Assembly (NCBI GenBank): GCA_024648695.1
Contig: JACAVV010000018.1
Coordinates: 33,643-97,642 of the forward strand
Length of the DNA stretch: 64,000 nt
DNA from: Nitrospina sp.
GTDB lineage: Bacteria > Nitrospinota > Nitrospinia > Nitrospinales > JACRGP01
Direction of reading: 5' to 3'
Shown here: positions 33,382 through 41,564 of the stretch, one piece after another
Numbering within the stretch: the first letter of the stretch is position 1
Layout: each line of letters begins with the position of its first letter
Position numbers and translations under genes: made by a program
Notes under the pieces: model-generated
What the model was told of the DNA's origin: nothing
The model's input: the letters and a program-made list of their open reading frames with translations, nothing else
Databases searched by the model: none

Positions 33382-35853
33382 TTAGGCAAAGAAGTAAGGA
33401 CTGTTTAATACCTCTCTTAAGTCAAGTGTTCCGTAATCGGGAAAGGGTGGAATTTGTTTTTTTACTCTGTCCCAAACCTCTCCCCCATAAGTTTCTCTAA
33501 TCGTTTGAGGCAAAATCTTTAACCAATTCCCTCGTTCATACATTTCTACAAAAGCTAGTCGAAGCTTCTCTCCCAGTTCTTCCACATTCATGGCATGAGT
33601 TCCGAAAGAATCGTGGACCATGCTGAAATGAATTCCTTCCAGATTCTCATACCTGTTGATAGTCTCAATTAAATGGCTGGCATCAAGACTGTGGATAAAG
33701 TTGGGTGAGATTGAATTTACTTGCTTTTGCTTATGGATACTTTGAGATTCATCGTCAACGTTGATTGATGAATAAACATAGGTTCCATTGAGTTTTGTTT
33801 TTATCCTTTTTTTTCTTTGTTCTAGGTAACCTTGCTTTACCAGAAATCCTGATGGAGACATCCAGGAAATTGGTAGACCTTCTTTATTCATGATCTTTGC
33901 TACTTCTTTTAGCCAATCCATGGCTTCACAAGCGGCTACCACGGTTCCACTTAAAGCTTTACTTATACGTTTGGCTAAAAAATTACAAGCTTGCTCAACT
34001 TTATCCTTATCAAAGGGTATTCGTTTTCCCTGGTCCTTGGATTTATATAATTCATCCTTTAACTGCTCCTTAAATCCAAAGAGTGTGGCTCCATAAGGCA
34101 AAGTCATTACAGGTAATTTACAGAGTTTTCTATTAACCCCATAATTTAGCCACCTATTGGCAAATATAGTCCTTTTCAATCCTCCATTTTCCCGATCACG
34201 TTCAAGTCTTTTTCTAACCTTTTCTGCCACAACTCCATAGATATCGTTTGGCTTATCCCCTGGTAGGATGTTGACAGCAGATCCTCCGATATCGTCTCGG
34301 AGCATTGCAGAGAAGTGTTGAAGACCGTTACAGCTACCATCTACATTGACGCAGAGATGTGAGAGAAAGGAGGTAGGCTCTTCGTATTCCTCACAATGCC
34401 GGAGATAACGTTTCCATTCAAAACAACAGGCCAGGAACATCCAAGGCTTATCTGCCTCTTTCCAAAAATCCCTTAAAATCGGGAATGTCGCAGAGTCAAA
34501 AATCTCCTGTTCATGCTCATCAAACCATTCCACTCGTTCAGCCAGACTCACCTTGTCAAAACCATAACAGTTAGCTGCATGAATTTTTAACCAATCAACT
34601 CCACCCTCTCCTAAAGGCTTACCTTCTCCGAATTCCAATAGACCTTTACTCTGGTCATCTCCTTGAGGGCTTAGCATAGATGTAGCAGAGTAGAAACGTC
34701 CTCGAAAGTCCATTTCAAAAGGGAAGTAAATCTCTTCTTCATCCTTAAATTTATCTGCCAGTTGAATTACTTGTTTAAACCGGATCTCTTGGGATAATCT
34801 CCGATGGTGGTCATCGTGGTATTTGGATTTCTTTTTCTTGTAATCCTTGAGAGAATCAGGATTGGTAGCTATGTCAGGTGGCTTGTTAGGTTCTCGTACC
34901 TGGACCTGAGCATTAGGGATAAAAGGAATGTTAGCAGTTGCATCATTAGCTAACTCCGTCATAACACGAAGGATATCAGCATTGATACGCCATTTAGTTG
35001 ACTGGAGTTTGTTGATAGTCCGGTAAACATGTGGCATGTCTTGTTGCTTCAGTTTTTTGAGGTAAGCTTTATCACGAGTTTTCACAAGGGTTCTGTTGGC
35101 TAGGTGGTTTTCCTTTTTGTTGGGGTAACCGCCATTGTAAGGATTTGTCCAAGGGATTGGATGGAAGTTGAGAGGAAGGAGGTAAGGGTTTGCCAATTCT
35201 CCGTAACTGTTGCAGTCGTTGATGAGCCTCAGACAGGATTCAGTGGGGCTAACCTTCTTTTGAAACTTATTATGACCGATTGGCTTATCTTTGAATTCAA
35301 TGATTCCTGTTGCTTCCCGAACCAGATCAATGAGCTTGACACCTACTTGGTGCAATTCAGTAGGTTTCCATGAGTTCCAGGCTATTCCTGCTCTTTTACC
35401 GGCAGCTAAAAGGACTTTACGGTTATGGTAGTAAGGCCGGTTCTTGGTTTTGAGGTATTTTATGATCTCTTTGAAAAGTCCTGAATCCTTTGTTTGATCT
35501 AATTGGTGTTGTGTCCGAGCTTCGTCCTCAATAACTAACCCTACTTTGTTACTTAAGTCTGTTAACCCAAGTTCTTTTGAGACGTAGTCAAGAACAGTTC
35601 TTGAAACCAGGTAAGCCAATACAAAAGAGTTAATGTTCTTTGTCTTTTGATAACAGACACCATTAGCTGTACCTTTACCCTTTTTACAACTGTTTTTGTA
35701 CTCCTCAATCTTGTCTGCTACATCCTCTATTCGCTGTGCCAACAATCGCACTCCGTAGCTAGTGTTGCTTTCGTTGTCATTCTCTACAGCCTTAATCATT
35801 CCTTTCTTGTAACGTTTTTTACCCATTTCTTTCATCTCATTTAAAACATCCAT
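33382..35853 (-). CDS. Single-subunit DNA-directed RNA polymerase (T7 family)
   Basis: 823 residues (T7 enzyme 883). All polymerase motifs are visible: motif A with catalytic Asp at about 503 in VDGSCNGLQHFSAMLRDD, the O-helix NRKLCKLPVMTLPYGATLFGF with Lys and the NTP-selecting Tyr (about 585), SPNFIHSLDASHL, and motif C HDSFGTH (catalytic Asp about 746). The protein ends ...SPYFFA, matching the conserved Phe-Ala foot of T7-like enzymes. The N-terminal promoter-binding part (1-300) is divergent, as usual. The enzyme transcribes from short cognate promoters without sigma factors. The frame is uninterrupted, so it is likely functional. In temperate T7-like podoviruses an integrase gene lies next to the RNAP, as here. 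Confidence 0.95.
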   Translation of the reverse strand: MDVLNEMKEMGKKRYKKGMIKAVENDNESNTSYGVRLLAQRIEDVADKIEEYKNSCKKGKGTANGVCYQKTKNINSFVLAYLVSRTVLDYVSKELGLTDLSNKVGLVIEDEARTQHQLDQTKDSGLFKEIIKYLKTKNRPYYHNRKVLLAAGKRAGIAWNSWKPTELHQVGVKLIDLVREATGIIEFKDKPIGHNKFQKKVSPTESCLRLINDCNSYGELANPYLLPLNFHPIPWTNPYNGGYPNKKENHLANRTLVKTRDKAYLKKLKQQDMPHVYRTINKLQSTKWRINADILRVMTELANDATANIPFIPNAQVQVREPNKPPDIATNPDSLKDYKKKKSKYHDDHHRRLSQEIRFKQVIQLADKFKDEEEIYFPFEMDFRGRFYSATSMLSPQGDDQSKGLLEFGEGKPLGEGGVDWLKIHAANCYGFDKVSLAERVEWFDEHEQEIFDSATFPILRDFWKEADKPWMFLACCFEWKRYLRHCEEYEEPTSFLSHLCVNVDGSCNGLQHFSAMLRDDIGGSAVNILPGDKPNDIYGVVAEKVRKRLERDRENGGLKRTIFANRWLNYGVNRKLCKLPVMTLPYGATLFGFKEQLKDELYKSKDQGKRIPFDKDKVEQACNFLAKRISKALSGTVVAACEAMDWLKEVAKIMNKEGLPISWMSPSGFLVKQGYLEQRKKRIKTKLNGTYVYSSINVDDESQSIHKQKQVNSISPNFIHSLDASHLIETINRYENLEGIHFSMVHDSFGTHAMNVEELGEKLRLAFVEMYERGNWLKILPQTIRETYGGEVWDRVKKQIPPFPDYGTLDLREVLNSPYFFA

Positions 35854-36262
35854 TTTACTACTAGTGTTAGACTGAACATTGTTGTCAACGATAGGACATC
35901 TCCATTTATTACAGTGTTTATACTAACTAATAGATATATGTTTAATAATTTTTATAGCTGTATTCTTTGGTTGCTGTCGCAACAGTAGTCTGCTACAACT
36001 CATTTATAATTATTTTTAAACTTGAATAAATAGTGTTATGAAAGTTGATTACTAATAGTTCCTATTACTAATCTTTTAACTCTTTTCATATCTCTTATTT
36101 AAATAGTGTTACAAATCCTGTTTAATCACACTTTAAAATATATTTAAAATAATTATTATCTTTTATTATCTCTTCTTAAATATTCTTAAATAATTTTTAA
36201 ATATTATTAATATAATGGGCTTCGCCCCCAGGCATTGTAGAATTTTTTCTCTTTATCCATAA

Positions 36263-36279
36263 GTGCCCCCTATAAAGCG
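36263..36279 (+). promoter_or_regulatory. Candidate phage-type promoter motif, plus strand, copy 1
   Basis: GTGCCCCCTATAAAGCG aligns with GTGTCCACTATAAGGCC 90 bp downstream (12 of 17 identical or transition) and with the CACTATAG core of T7-type promoters. Points toward hsdM, about 515 bp away. Confidence 0.4.
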
Positions 36280-36342
36280 TAAAGTATTGTTTTTAAAGGG
36301 GTTAAGTGCGATTTTTTGGTGTTTTTGAAAGGAGACAGTTGT

Positions 36343-36369
36343 TGCTCCTATAGTGTCCACTATAAGGCC
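36343..36369. promoter_or_regulatory. Back-to-back T7/SP6-like promoter motifs (palindromic)
   Basis: Minus strand: GTGGACACTATAGGAGC (36360-36344), nearly the SP6/T7 core GACACTATAG / CACTATAGGGAG, start G about 36348, aimed at the RNAP gene with a 495-nt leader. Plus strand: GTGTCCACTATAAGGCC (36353-36369), aimed at hsdM. The two overlap as an imperfect palindrome (CCTATAGTG / CACTATAAGG), so an operator for a regulator is an alternative reading. Confidence 0.5.
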
Positions 36370-36794
36370 TCAGAAAATTGGAAAAGGAATTTTAATAATT
36401 GGCTTATGTTGCTTTAAAACCACTTCATCCCTTTAATATTCAAAATTGCCCGTCAGGTTCTTTTTAAATTTCCTTTCAACCCTTTGTTGTAATAGGAAAA
36501 CGCAATCAAATTTAAGAGATTTTGATAAGCCCCATACCTTCCTATGTCTGGAAAATAATCTCCCAAATTTTCCTAAAAAACACTGAGTTAAATATAGTGC
36601 AATTTTCTAAAAGCCATCCATTCTTTTGTGTGGTTTTGAAAGTTTGATTCAGACTAAGAAAGTAATTTTTAGAATGTTGTTTGTTGCTAAAAATAATCCA
36701 TATTTTGGCTTGCCATTAATCTGTTCGCCGAACATAATTCAGAATATATATAGATGGTATTGGTATTTATTTCAAAAAGTAAGGGTTTCTAAGT

Positions 36795-39248
36795 ATGGCG
36801 ATCAAGAAAACAGAACTGTATTCCAAGCTTTGGGCGGGGTGCGATGAATTACGGGGGGGTATGGATGCTTCCCAGTATAAAAACTATATTTTGACCCTCC
36901 TCTTCATGAAATACGTTTCTGACAAGTACGCGAATCAGAAGTTTAGTCCCATTGAAGTTCCTGAAGGTGGCTCCTTTGCCGATATGGTTGCTGTAAAAGG
37001 GAAATCCGATATTGGGGATAAACTAAATAAGATAATTGAAAAACTGGCTGAAGCAAATGATATGGCCTGGCTCGTTAACCCAGAAAGTGACTTCAACAAT
37101 GAAGATCGTCTGGGCAAGGGTAAAGCCATGGTCGATACTCTGACTTCTTTAATAGGTATTTTTGAAAACCTTAGTTTGGGGAAAAACCGAGCAGAGGGAG
37201 ATGACCTGTTAGGGGATGCCTATGAATACCTCATGCGTCATTTCGCTACCGAATCGGGTAAGAGTAAGGGGCAGTTCTACACTCCATCAGAAGTTTCCCG
37301 TATCCTGGCAAAGATTCTCAGTATTGACAAAAATACCCGACAAGATGAAACCGCATATGATCCCACTTGCGGTTCCGGTTCTTTGTTGCTCAAAGTTTAT
37401 GATGAGGCCCCAAAAGGTTTGACATTGTATGGGCAGGAAAAGGACCAATCTACAGCAGCATTGGCCAGAATGAATATGATTTTGCACAACGCTCCTTCGG
37501 CGGATATTTTTCAAGGAGATACTCTGTCTCATCCCAATTGGAAAAATACAGAAGGTAAGCTTAAGACCTTTGACTATGCTGTCGCCAATCCTCCCTTTTC
37601 TTACAAAGCCTGGAGTAGTGGAATCACACCCTCCAAAGATAAATTCGATCGTTTTGATTACGGCATTCCCCCCGAAAAAAATGGGGATTATGCCTTCTTG
37701 CTCCATATTATAAAATCTCTCAAGAGCACTGGAAAGGGAGCGGTCATTTTGCCCCATGGCGTCTTGTTTCGTGGAAATGTAGAAGCCGATATCCGTCGTA
37801 ATATTGTCCGGCAAGGTTTTATTAAGGGAATTATCGGCCTGCCAGCCAATCTGTTTTATGGCACTGGTATTCCTGCTTGCATCATTATGATTGATAAAAG
37901 GGGAGCAAAGTCGGAACGTCCTATTTTCATGATCGATGCCAGCAAGGGATTTATGAAAGACGGCAATAAAAACCGCCTGCGCTCTCAGGACATTCATAAA
38001 ATTGTGGATGTTTTTAACAAGCAATTGGAAATGGACCGATACTCCCGCCTTGTGCCTTATGAAGAAATTGCAGAGAAAAACGAATTCAACCTCAATATTC
38101 CCCGCTATATAGACTCCAGCGAACCAGAAGATATTCAGGACCTGGATGCTCATTTGAATGGTGGTATTCCCAACCGGGATATTAATGCCCTTCAGCCTTA
38201 TTGGGATGTCTTTCCAAGTCTACGAAAATCCCTGTTCAAGAAGGGTGCCCGCAAAGGCTATTCCGAGGCTTTGGTTGAAACAAGAGAGGTAAAAGGCACT
38301 ATCCTTGGACATACTGAATTCCACCAATTCAAAAAGAAATCTCTGGGGTTGTTTGAAAACTGGAAGTCGGACCATTTGAACCGCTTATCCAACATTAAAA
38401 TTGGGGACAGTCCAAAAGAGCTGATTTTTAAAATCTCAGAAGACCTGCTTGCAAAATTTTCAAATGCCGACATCCTCAGTAAATACGACATCTATCAAAT
38501 CCTGATGGATTATTGGGCGGAAATGATGCAGGACGATGTTTACATGCTGGTTCAAGATGGCTGGAAAGCCGCCAATGTGGTTCGCGAACTTGTGCCTGTA
38601 AAAGACAAGAACAATAAAACTGTGTATTCAGAGGACCATGACTTTGAGTTTGGAAAATCAAAAAGCAAGAAACGTTATAAAAGCGATATCCTGCCCCCAA
38701 GCTTAGTGATTGCCCGTTACTTTGCAGATAGGCAGGAAGCCCTGGACAAATTTCAATCAGAGTTGGAAATCGCAACTCAGGAAAAGGAAACCTTTATTGA
38801 GGAAAACAGTGGCGAAGAAGGCTTTGTTGAAGAAGCAAAAGATGACAAAGGGAAAATCACGCAAAAAGGAATTAATAGCCGAATCAAGGAATCCAAAGAT
38901 GAGGATGAGATTGCGGTCCTGAAGGAATGCCTGGATTTGGTAATTGCGGAATCTAAATGCAAATCGGCAATGAAAACAGCTAAAGAGGTGCTTGACAAAG
39001 TAGCTTTTGAAAAAATTCAAAATATCTCAGAAAAGGAAATTATAGGGCTAATCGTCGAAGATAAATGGTTTGCCTCTATTGAAAAACACATTGTGGAAGA
39101 GATTGAGCGAGTAACCCAACAGCTTGCAAATCGAATAAAAACCCTGGAAGAGCGTTATTCCGAAACCCTTCCAAGTCTTTCCAAGGATGTTGAGGATTAC
39201 ACTTACTTAGTTAAGGGCCACCTGAAAAAAATGGGGCTGTCATGGTAA
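36795..39248 (+). CDS. hsdM: Type I restriction-modification DNA methyltransferase subunit HsdM
   Basis: 817 residues, longer than the common 500-residue HsdM. N-terminal helical HsdM_N domain (KLWAGCDELRGGMDASQYKNYILTLLFMKYVSDK), then the N6-adenine methylase core: GQFYTPSEVSRILAK, SAM-binding DPTCGSGSLLL and catalytic NPPF (about 265-268). The C-terminal 300 residues add a charged, partly coiled-coil region (for example KDEDEIAVLKECLDL) found in long HsdM forms that contact HsdS. It methylates adenine at the site read by HsdS. First gene of the operon; its stop overlaps the hsdS start by 7 nt. Confidence 0.95.
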   Translation: MAIKKTELYSKLWAGCDELRGGMDASQYKNYILTLLFMKYVSDKYANQKFSPIEVPEGGSFADMVAVKGKSDIGDKLNKIIEKLAEANDMAWLVNPESDFNNEDRLGKGKAMVDTLTSLIGIFENLSLGKNRAEGDDLLGDAYEYLMRHFATESGKSKGQFYTPSEVSRILAKILSIDKNTRQDETAYDPTCGSGSLLLKVYDEAPKGLTLYGQEKDQSTAALARMNMILHNAPSADIFQGDTLSHPNWKNTEGKLKTFDYAVANPPFSYKAWSSGITPSKDKFDRFDYGIPPEKNGDYAFLLHIIKSLKSTGKGAVILPHGVLFRGNVEADIRRNIVRQGFIKGIIGLPANLFYGTGIPACIIMIDKRGAKSERPIFMIDASKGFMKDGNKNRLRSQDIHKIVDVFNKQLEMDRYSRLVPYEEIAEKNEFNLNIPRYIDSSEPEDIQDLDAHLNGGIPNRDINALQPYWDVFPSLRKSLFKKGARKGYSEALVETREVKGTILGHTEFHQFKKKSLGLFENWKSDHLNRLSNIKIGDSPKELIFKISEDLLAKFSNADILSKYDIYQILMDYWAEMMQDDVYMLVQDGWKAANVVRELVPVKDKNNKTVYSEDHDFEFGKSKSKKRYKSDILPPSLVIARYFADRQEALDKFQSELEIATQEKETFIEENSGEEGFVEEAKDDKGKITQKGINSRIKESKDEDEIAVLKECLDLVIAESKCKSAMKTAKEVLDKVAFEKIQNISEKEIIGLIVEDKWFASIEKHIVEEIERVTQQLANRIKTLEERYSETLPSLSKDVEDYTYLVKGHLKKMGLSW

Positions 39249-40579
39249 AGCCGGGTTTTAAACAAACTGAAATTGGTGAAATTCCCGAGGATTGGGATTT
39301 GCGTGCAATTGGAGATTCCTATGAATTTAAGAATGGGCTAAATAAGGAAAAGAAATATTTCGGCCATGGTACCCCCATTATTAATTACATGGATGTATAC
39401 AACTATTCTGGTCTAAAGAAAACGGATATTGAAGGAAAGGTCGATGTTACAAGTGAAGAAAAGAGAGCCTACAGCGCAAGAAAAGGAGATTTGTTTTTTA
39501 CGCGCACATCAGAGACAGTTGATGAAATAGGGACGGCTAGTACGTTACTTGACGATATCGATGAAGCAGTTTTTAGTGGGTTTGTTTTAAGGGCTAGGCC
39601 AAAGGATGAAATTTTTGATTTGCAATTCCAAAAATATTGTCTCAAGTCTGAGGCGGTTAGGAAGCAAATAAAGTCTACAAGTTCATACACTACCAGAGCT
39701 CTAACAAACGGTCGTCTATTATCAGCGGTATTGGTTCCTACACCTATTGTTAAAAATGAGCAAAAAGCTATCGCCAAAGCCTTATCGGATGTGGATGAGC
39801 TGATTGTTTCGCTGGAAAAGCTGATTGCCAAAAAGCGCGATATCAAAACCGCCACCATGCAACAACTCCTCACCGGCAAAAAACGCCTGCCAGGCTTTGG
39901 TGAAGGTAAAGGAACCAAACTAACCGAACTTGGTGAAATTCCTGAGGATTGGGAGGTTAAAACTTATAATGATATATTTCTATTTTTAACCACTGCCAGC
40001 AATTCCCGTGCTGATCTTAGCGAAAATGGTGATGTGTATTATATTCACTATGGCGACATACATACCAAATTTGAATTTATGGTTAATTTTGACCGTGAGG
40101 AGGTGCCAAAAATTGAAAGCTATAAATTGAAAGGTGCGACTTTTATTCAAGATGGTGATTTGATAATGGCCGATGCATCTGAGGACTATGAGGGCATTGG
40201 AAAAAGCGTGGAAGTGAATGGGCTTAAAGGCCAAAAAGCTATTTCGGGGTTACATACTTTTTTGTTACGAGATAAGGAGAATTTGTTTGCTCCTGGATTT
40301 AAAGGTTACTTGCATTCAATCACACCTGTTAAAAGATCGTTTGATCGTTTAGCCACTGGTTTAAAGGTATATGGGTTATCAAAAAATAACCTTAAACAGG
40401 TTTTAGTTCCTGTCCCATCTATTGATGAACAAATGGAAATTATTAGTGTCATAGCTGCTATGGAAGCCAATATTGAGGCATTGGAGTCTCGCTTGAATAA
40501 AACCAAAGCTATAAAAGAAGCCATGATGCAAGAATTACTCACGGGCAGGACACGTTTGATTGATACCACCATGCCCTAA
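39242..40579 (+). CDS. hsdS: Type I restriction-modification specificity subunit HsdS
   Basis: 445 residues with the usual twofold repeat. Each half begins with a matching segment (TEIGEIPEDWDLRAIGDSYE at about 9; TELGEIPEDWEVKTYNDIF at about 228), contains a target-recognition domain, and ends with a long spacer helix (KALSDVDELIVSLEKLI...MQQLLTGKKRL and AAMEANIEALESRL...MQELLTGRTRL). The two TRDs are unrelated to each other, so the site read is an asymmetric bipartite one. Both TRDs look complete. Translationally coupled to hsdM. Confidence 0.93.
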   Translation: MVKPGFKQTEIGEIPEDWDLRAIGDSYEFKNGLNKEKKYFGHGTPIINYMDVYNYSGLKKTDIEGKVDVTSEEKRAYSARKGDLFFTRTSETVDEIGTASTLLDDIDEAVFSGFVLRARPKDEIFDLQFQKYCLKSEAVRKQIKSTSSYTTRALTNGRLLSAVLVPTPIVKNEQKAIAKALSDVDELIVSLEKLIAKKRDIKTATMQQLLTGKKRLPGFGEGKGTKLTELGEIPEDWEVKTYNDIFLFLTTASNSRADLSENGDVYYIHYGDIHTKFEFMVNFDREEVPKIESYKLKGATFIQDGDLIMADASEDYEGIGKSVEVNGLKGQKAISGLHTFLLRDKENLFAPGFKGYLHSITPVKRSFDRLATGLKVYGLSKNNLKQVLVPVPSIDEQMEIISVIAAMEANIEALESRLNKTKAIKEAMMQELLTGRTRLIDTTMP

Positions 40580-40613
40580 GATAAAATAGACCAATTAGTA
40601 TTGGGGGTAACGA

Positions 40614-41549
40614 ATGACTATAGCAAAAAATTACTACCGAATCATGCTTGGACGCAAAAGCAGATATGCCAAAGAGTGCTTTGAAGGCAATTTTATTGGA
40701 TGCGATTGGGGCATTAATATTGATCTTTCCAATAAGCTTCCCGACAACAGGTCTGATTTTAATAAAGAGTTCATTCCAGTTTTCCTTCAACACAACCCTG
40801 ACAAAAGCAAAGTATCGGCGGGCCTTACCTGTGGAATGGTGTATGCAATATGTAAGGCAGTAAAAAAGGGTGACATCATTCTATGCCCAAATGGCGAAGG
40901 CGCTTACCTGGTGGCTGAAGTTTTAGCTGATTATTCCTATGTGCCAGGAGGAATTTTACCTCACCGACGTAAAGTAAAATGGTTTGAAAACCCCATTGAC
41001 CGTAGTGAAATGAGCCAGGGGCTTCAATATTCTGCTGGCTCTATTGGAACTGTCAGTAATATTTCCAAACATGCAAAAGAGATTGAAAGTTTAATAGCAG
41101 GAAACGCTCCCCCTCAATTAATTTCAACCGATGAACTCGTAGAAGACCCCACTGTATTTGCACTGGAAAAACATCTGGAGGATTTCTTGGTCGAAAACTG
41201 GATAAACACAGAGTTTGGACAGAATTACGATATTGTCGAAGATGAAGGGGAATTGGTTGGTCAGCAATACCCATGTGATACGGGTAAAATTGATATTTTG
41301 GCAATCAGTAAAGATAAAAAAGAATATCTGGTTGTAGAACTCAAAAAAGGTCGCGCAAGTGACGCTGTTGTAGGACAAGTACAACGCTATATGGGCGACA
41401 TCCTGGAAAACTTCTCTGAAGAGGGGCAAACCGTAAAGGGCGTTATTATTGCCCTAGAAGATGATTTGAAAATTCGACGGGCCTTAAGTGTTACCAACAA
41501 TATTGAATTTTATCGTTACCAAGTGAGTTTTAAATTGTTTAAAAATTAA
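40614..41549 (+). CDS. PDDEXK (NucS/DUF91-like) nuclease within the R-M operon
   Basis: 311 residues. The C-terminal domain (about 185-311) has the nuclease pattern IDILAISKDKKEYLVVELKKGRASDAVVGQVQRYMGDI: Asp in KIDIL, then ExK in VELKK and the QxxRYM helix, as in NucS/DUF91-type PD-(D/E)xK enzymes. The N-terminal 170 residues (YRIMLGRKSRYAKECFEGNFIGCDWGI) form a separate domain common in accessory restriction proteins. It sits between hsdS and hsdR, 34 nt and 15 nt away, so is an integral member of the operon and probably a second cleavage or sensor factor (inference). Confidence 0.82.
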   Translation: MTIAKNYYRIMLGRKSRYAKECFEGNFIGCDWGINIDLSNKLPDNRSDFNKEFIPVFLQHNPDKSKVSAGLTCGMVYAICKAVKKGDIILCPNGEGAYLVAEVLADYSYVPGGILPHRRKVKWFENPIDRSEMSQGLQYSAGSIGTVSNISKHAKEIESLIAGNAPPQLISTDELVEDPTVFALEKHLEDFLVENWINTEFGQNYDIVEDEGELVGQQYPCDTGKIDILAISKDKKEYLVVELKKGRASDAVVGQVQRYMGDILENFSEEGQTVKGVIIALEDDLKIRRALSVTNNIEFYRYQVSFKLFKN

Positions 41550-41564
41550 GCCTCAGGAACGGTT

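Larger units (their letters stand above)
35854..36794. promoter_or_regulatory. 941-bp AT-rich divergent control region between RNAP and hsdM
   Basis: No gene is credible here. It separates the minus-strand RNAP arm from the plus-strand cargo. It contains the T7-like promoter candidates listed separately (36263-36279, 36343-36369), a set of minus-strand motifs of the form TAACACTA (35861-35869, 36030-36038, 36103-36111; weaker at 35912-35920 and 36593-36600), and a short hairpin GGGC-TTC-GCCC near 36217. Its extreme AT content (36000-36210) differs from the rest of the element and could also suit a replication or nucleoid-protein binding site. Confidence 0.6.

Noticed and set aside
35854..36794. 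CRISPR array in the AT-rich gap
   Set aside because: The recurring TAACACTA motifs are short and irregularly spaced, without regular repeats and spacers, and no cas genes are nearby.
36626..36847. 73-codon plus frame overlapping the hsdM start
   Set aside because: Out of frame with hsdM, low-complexity composition and no ribosome site; hsdM at 36795 is clear.
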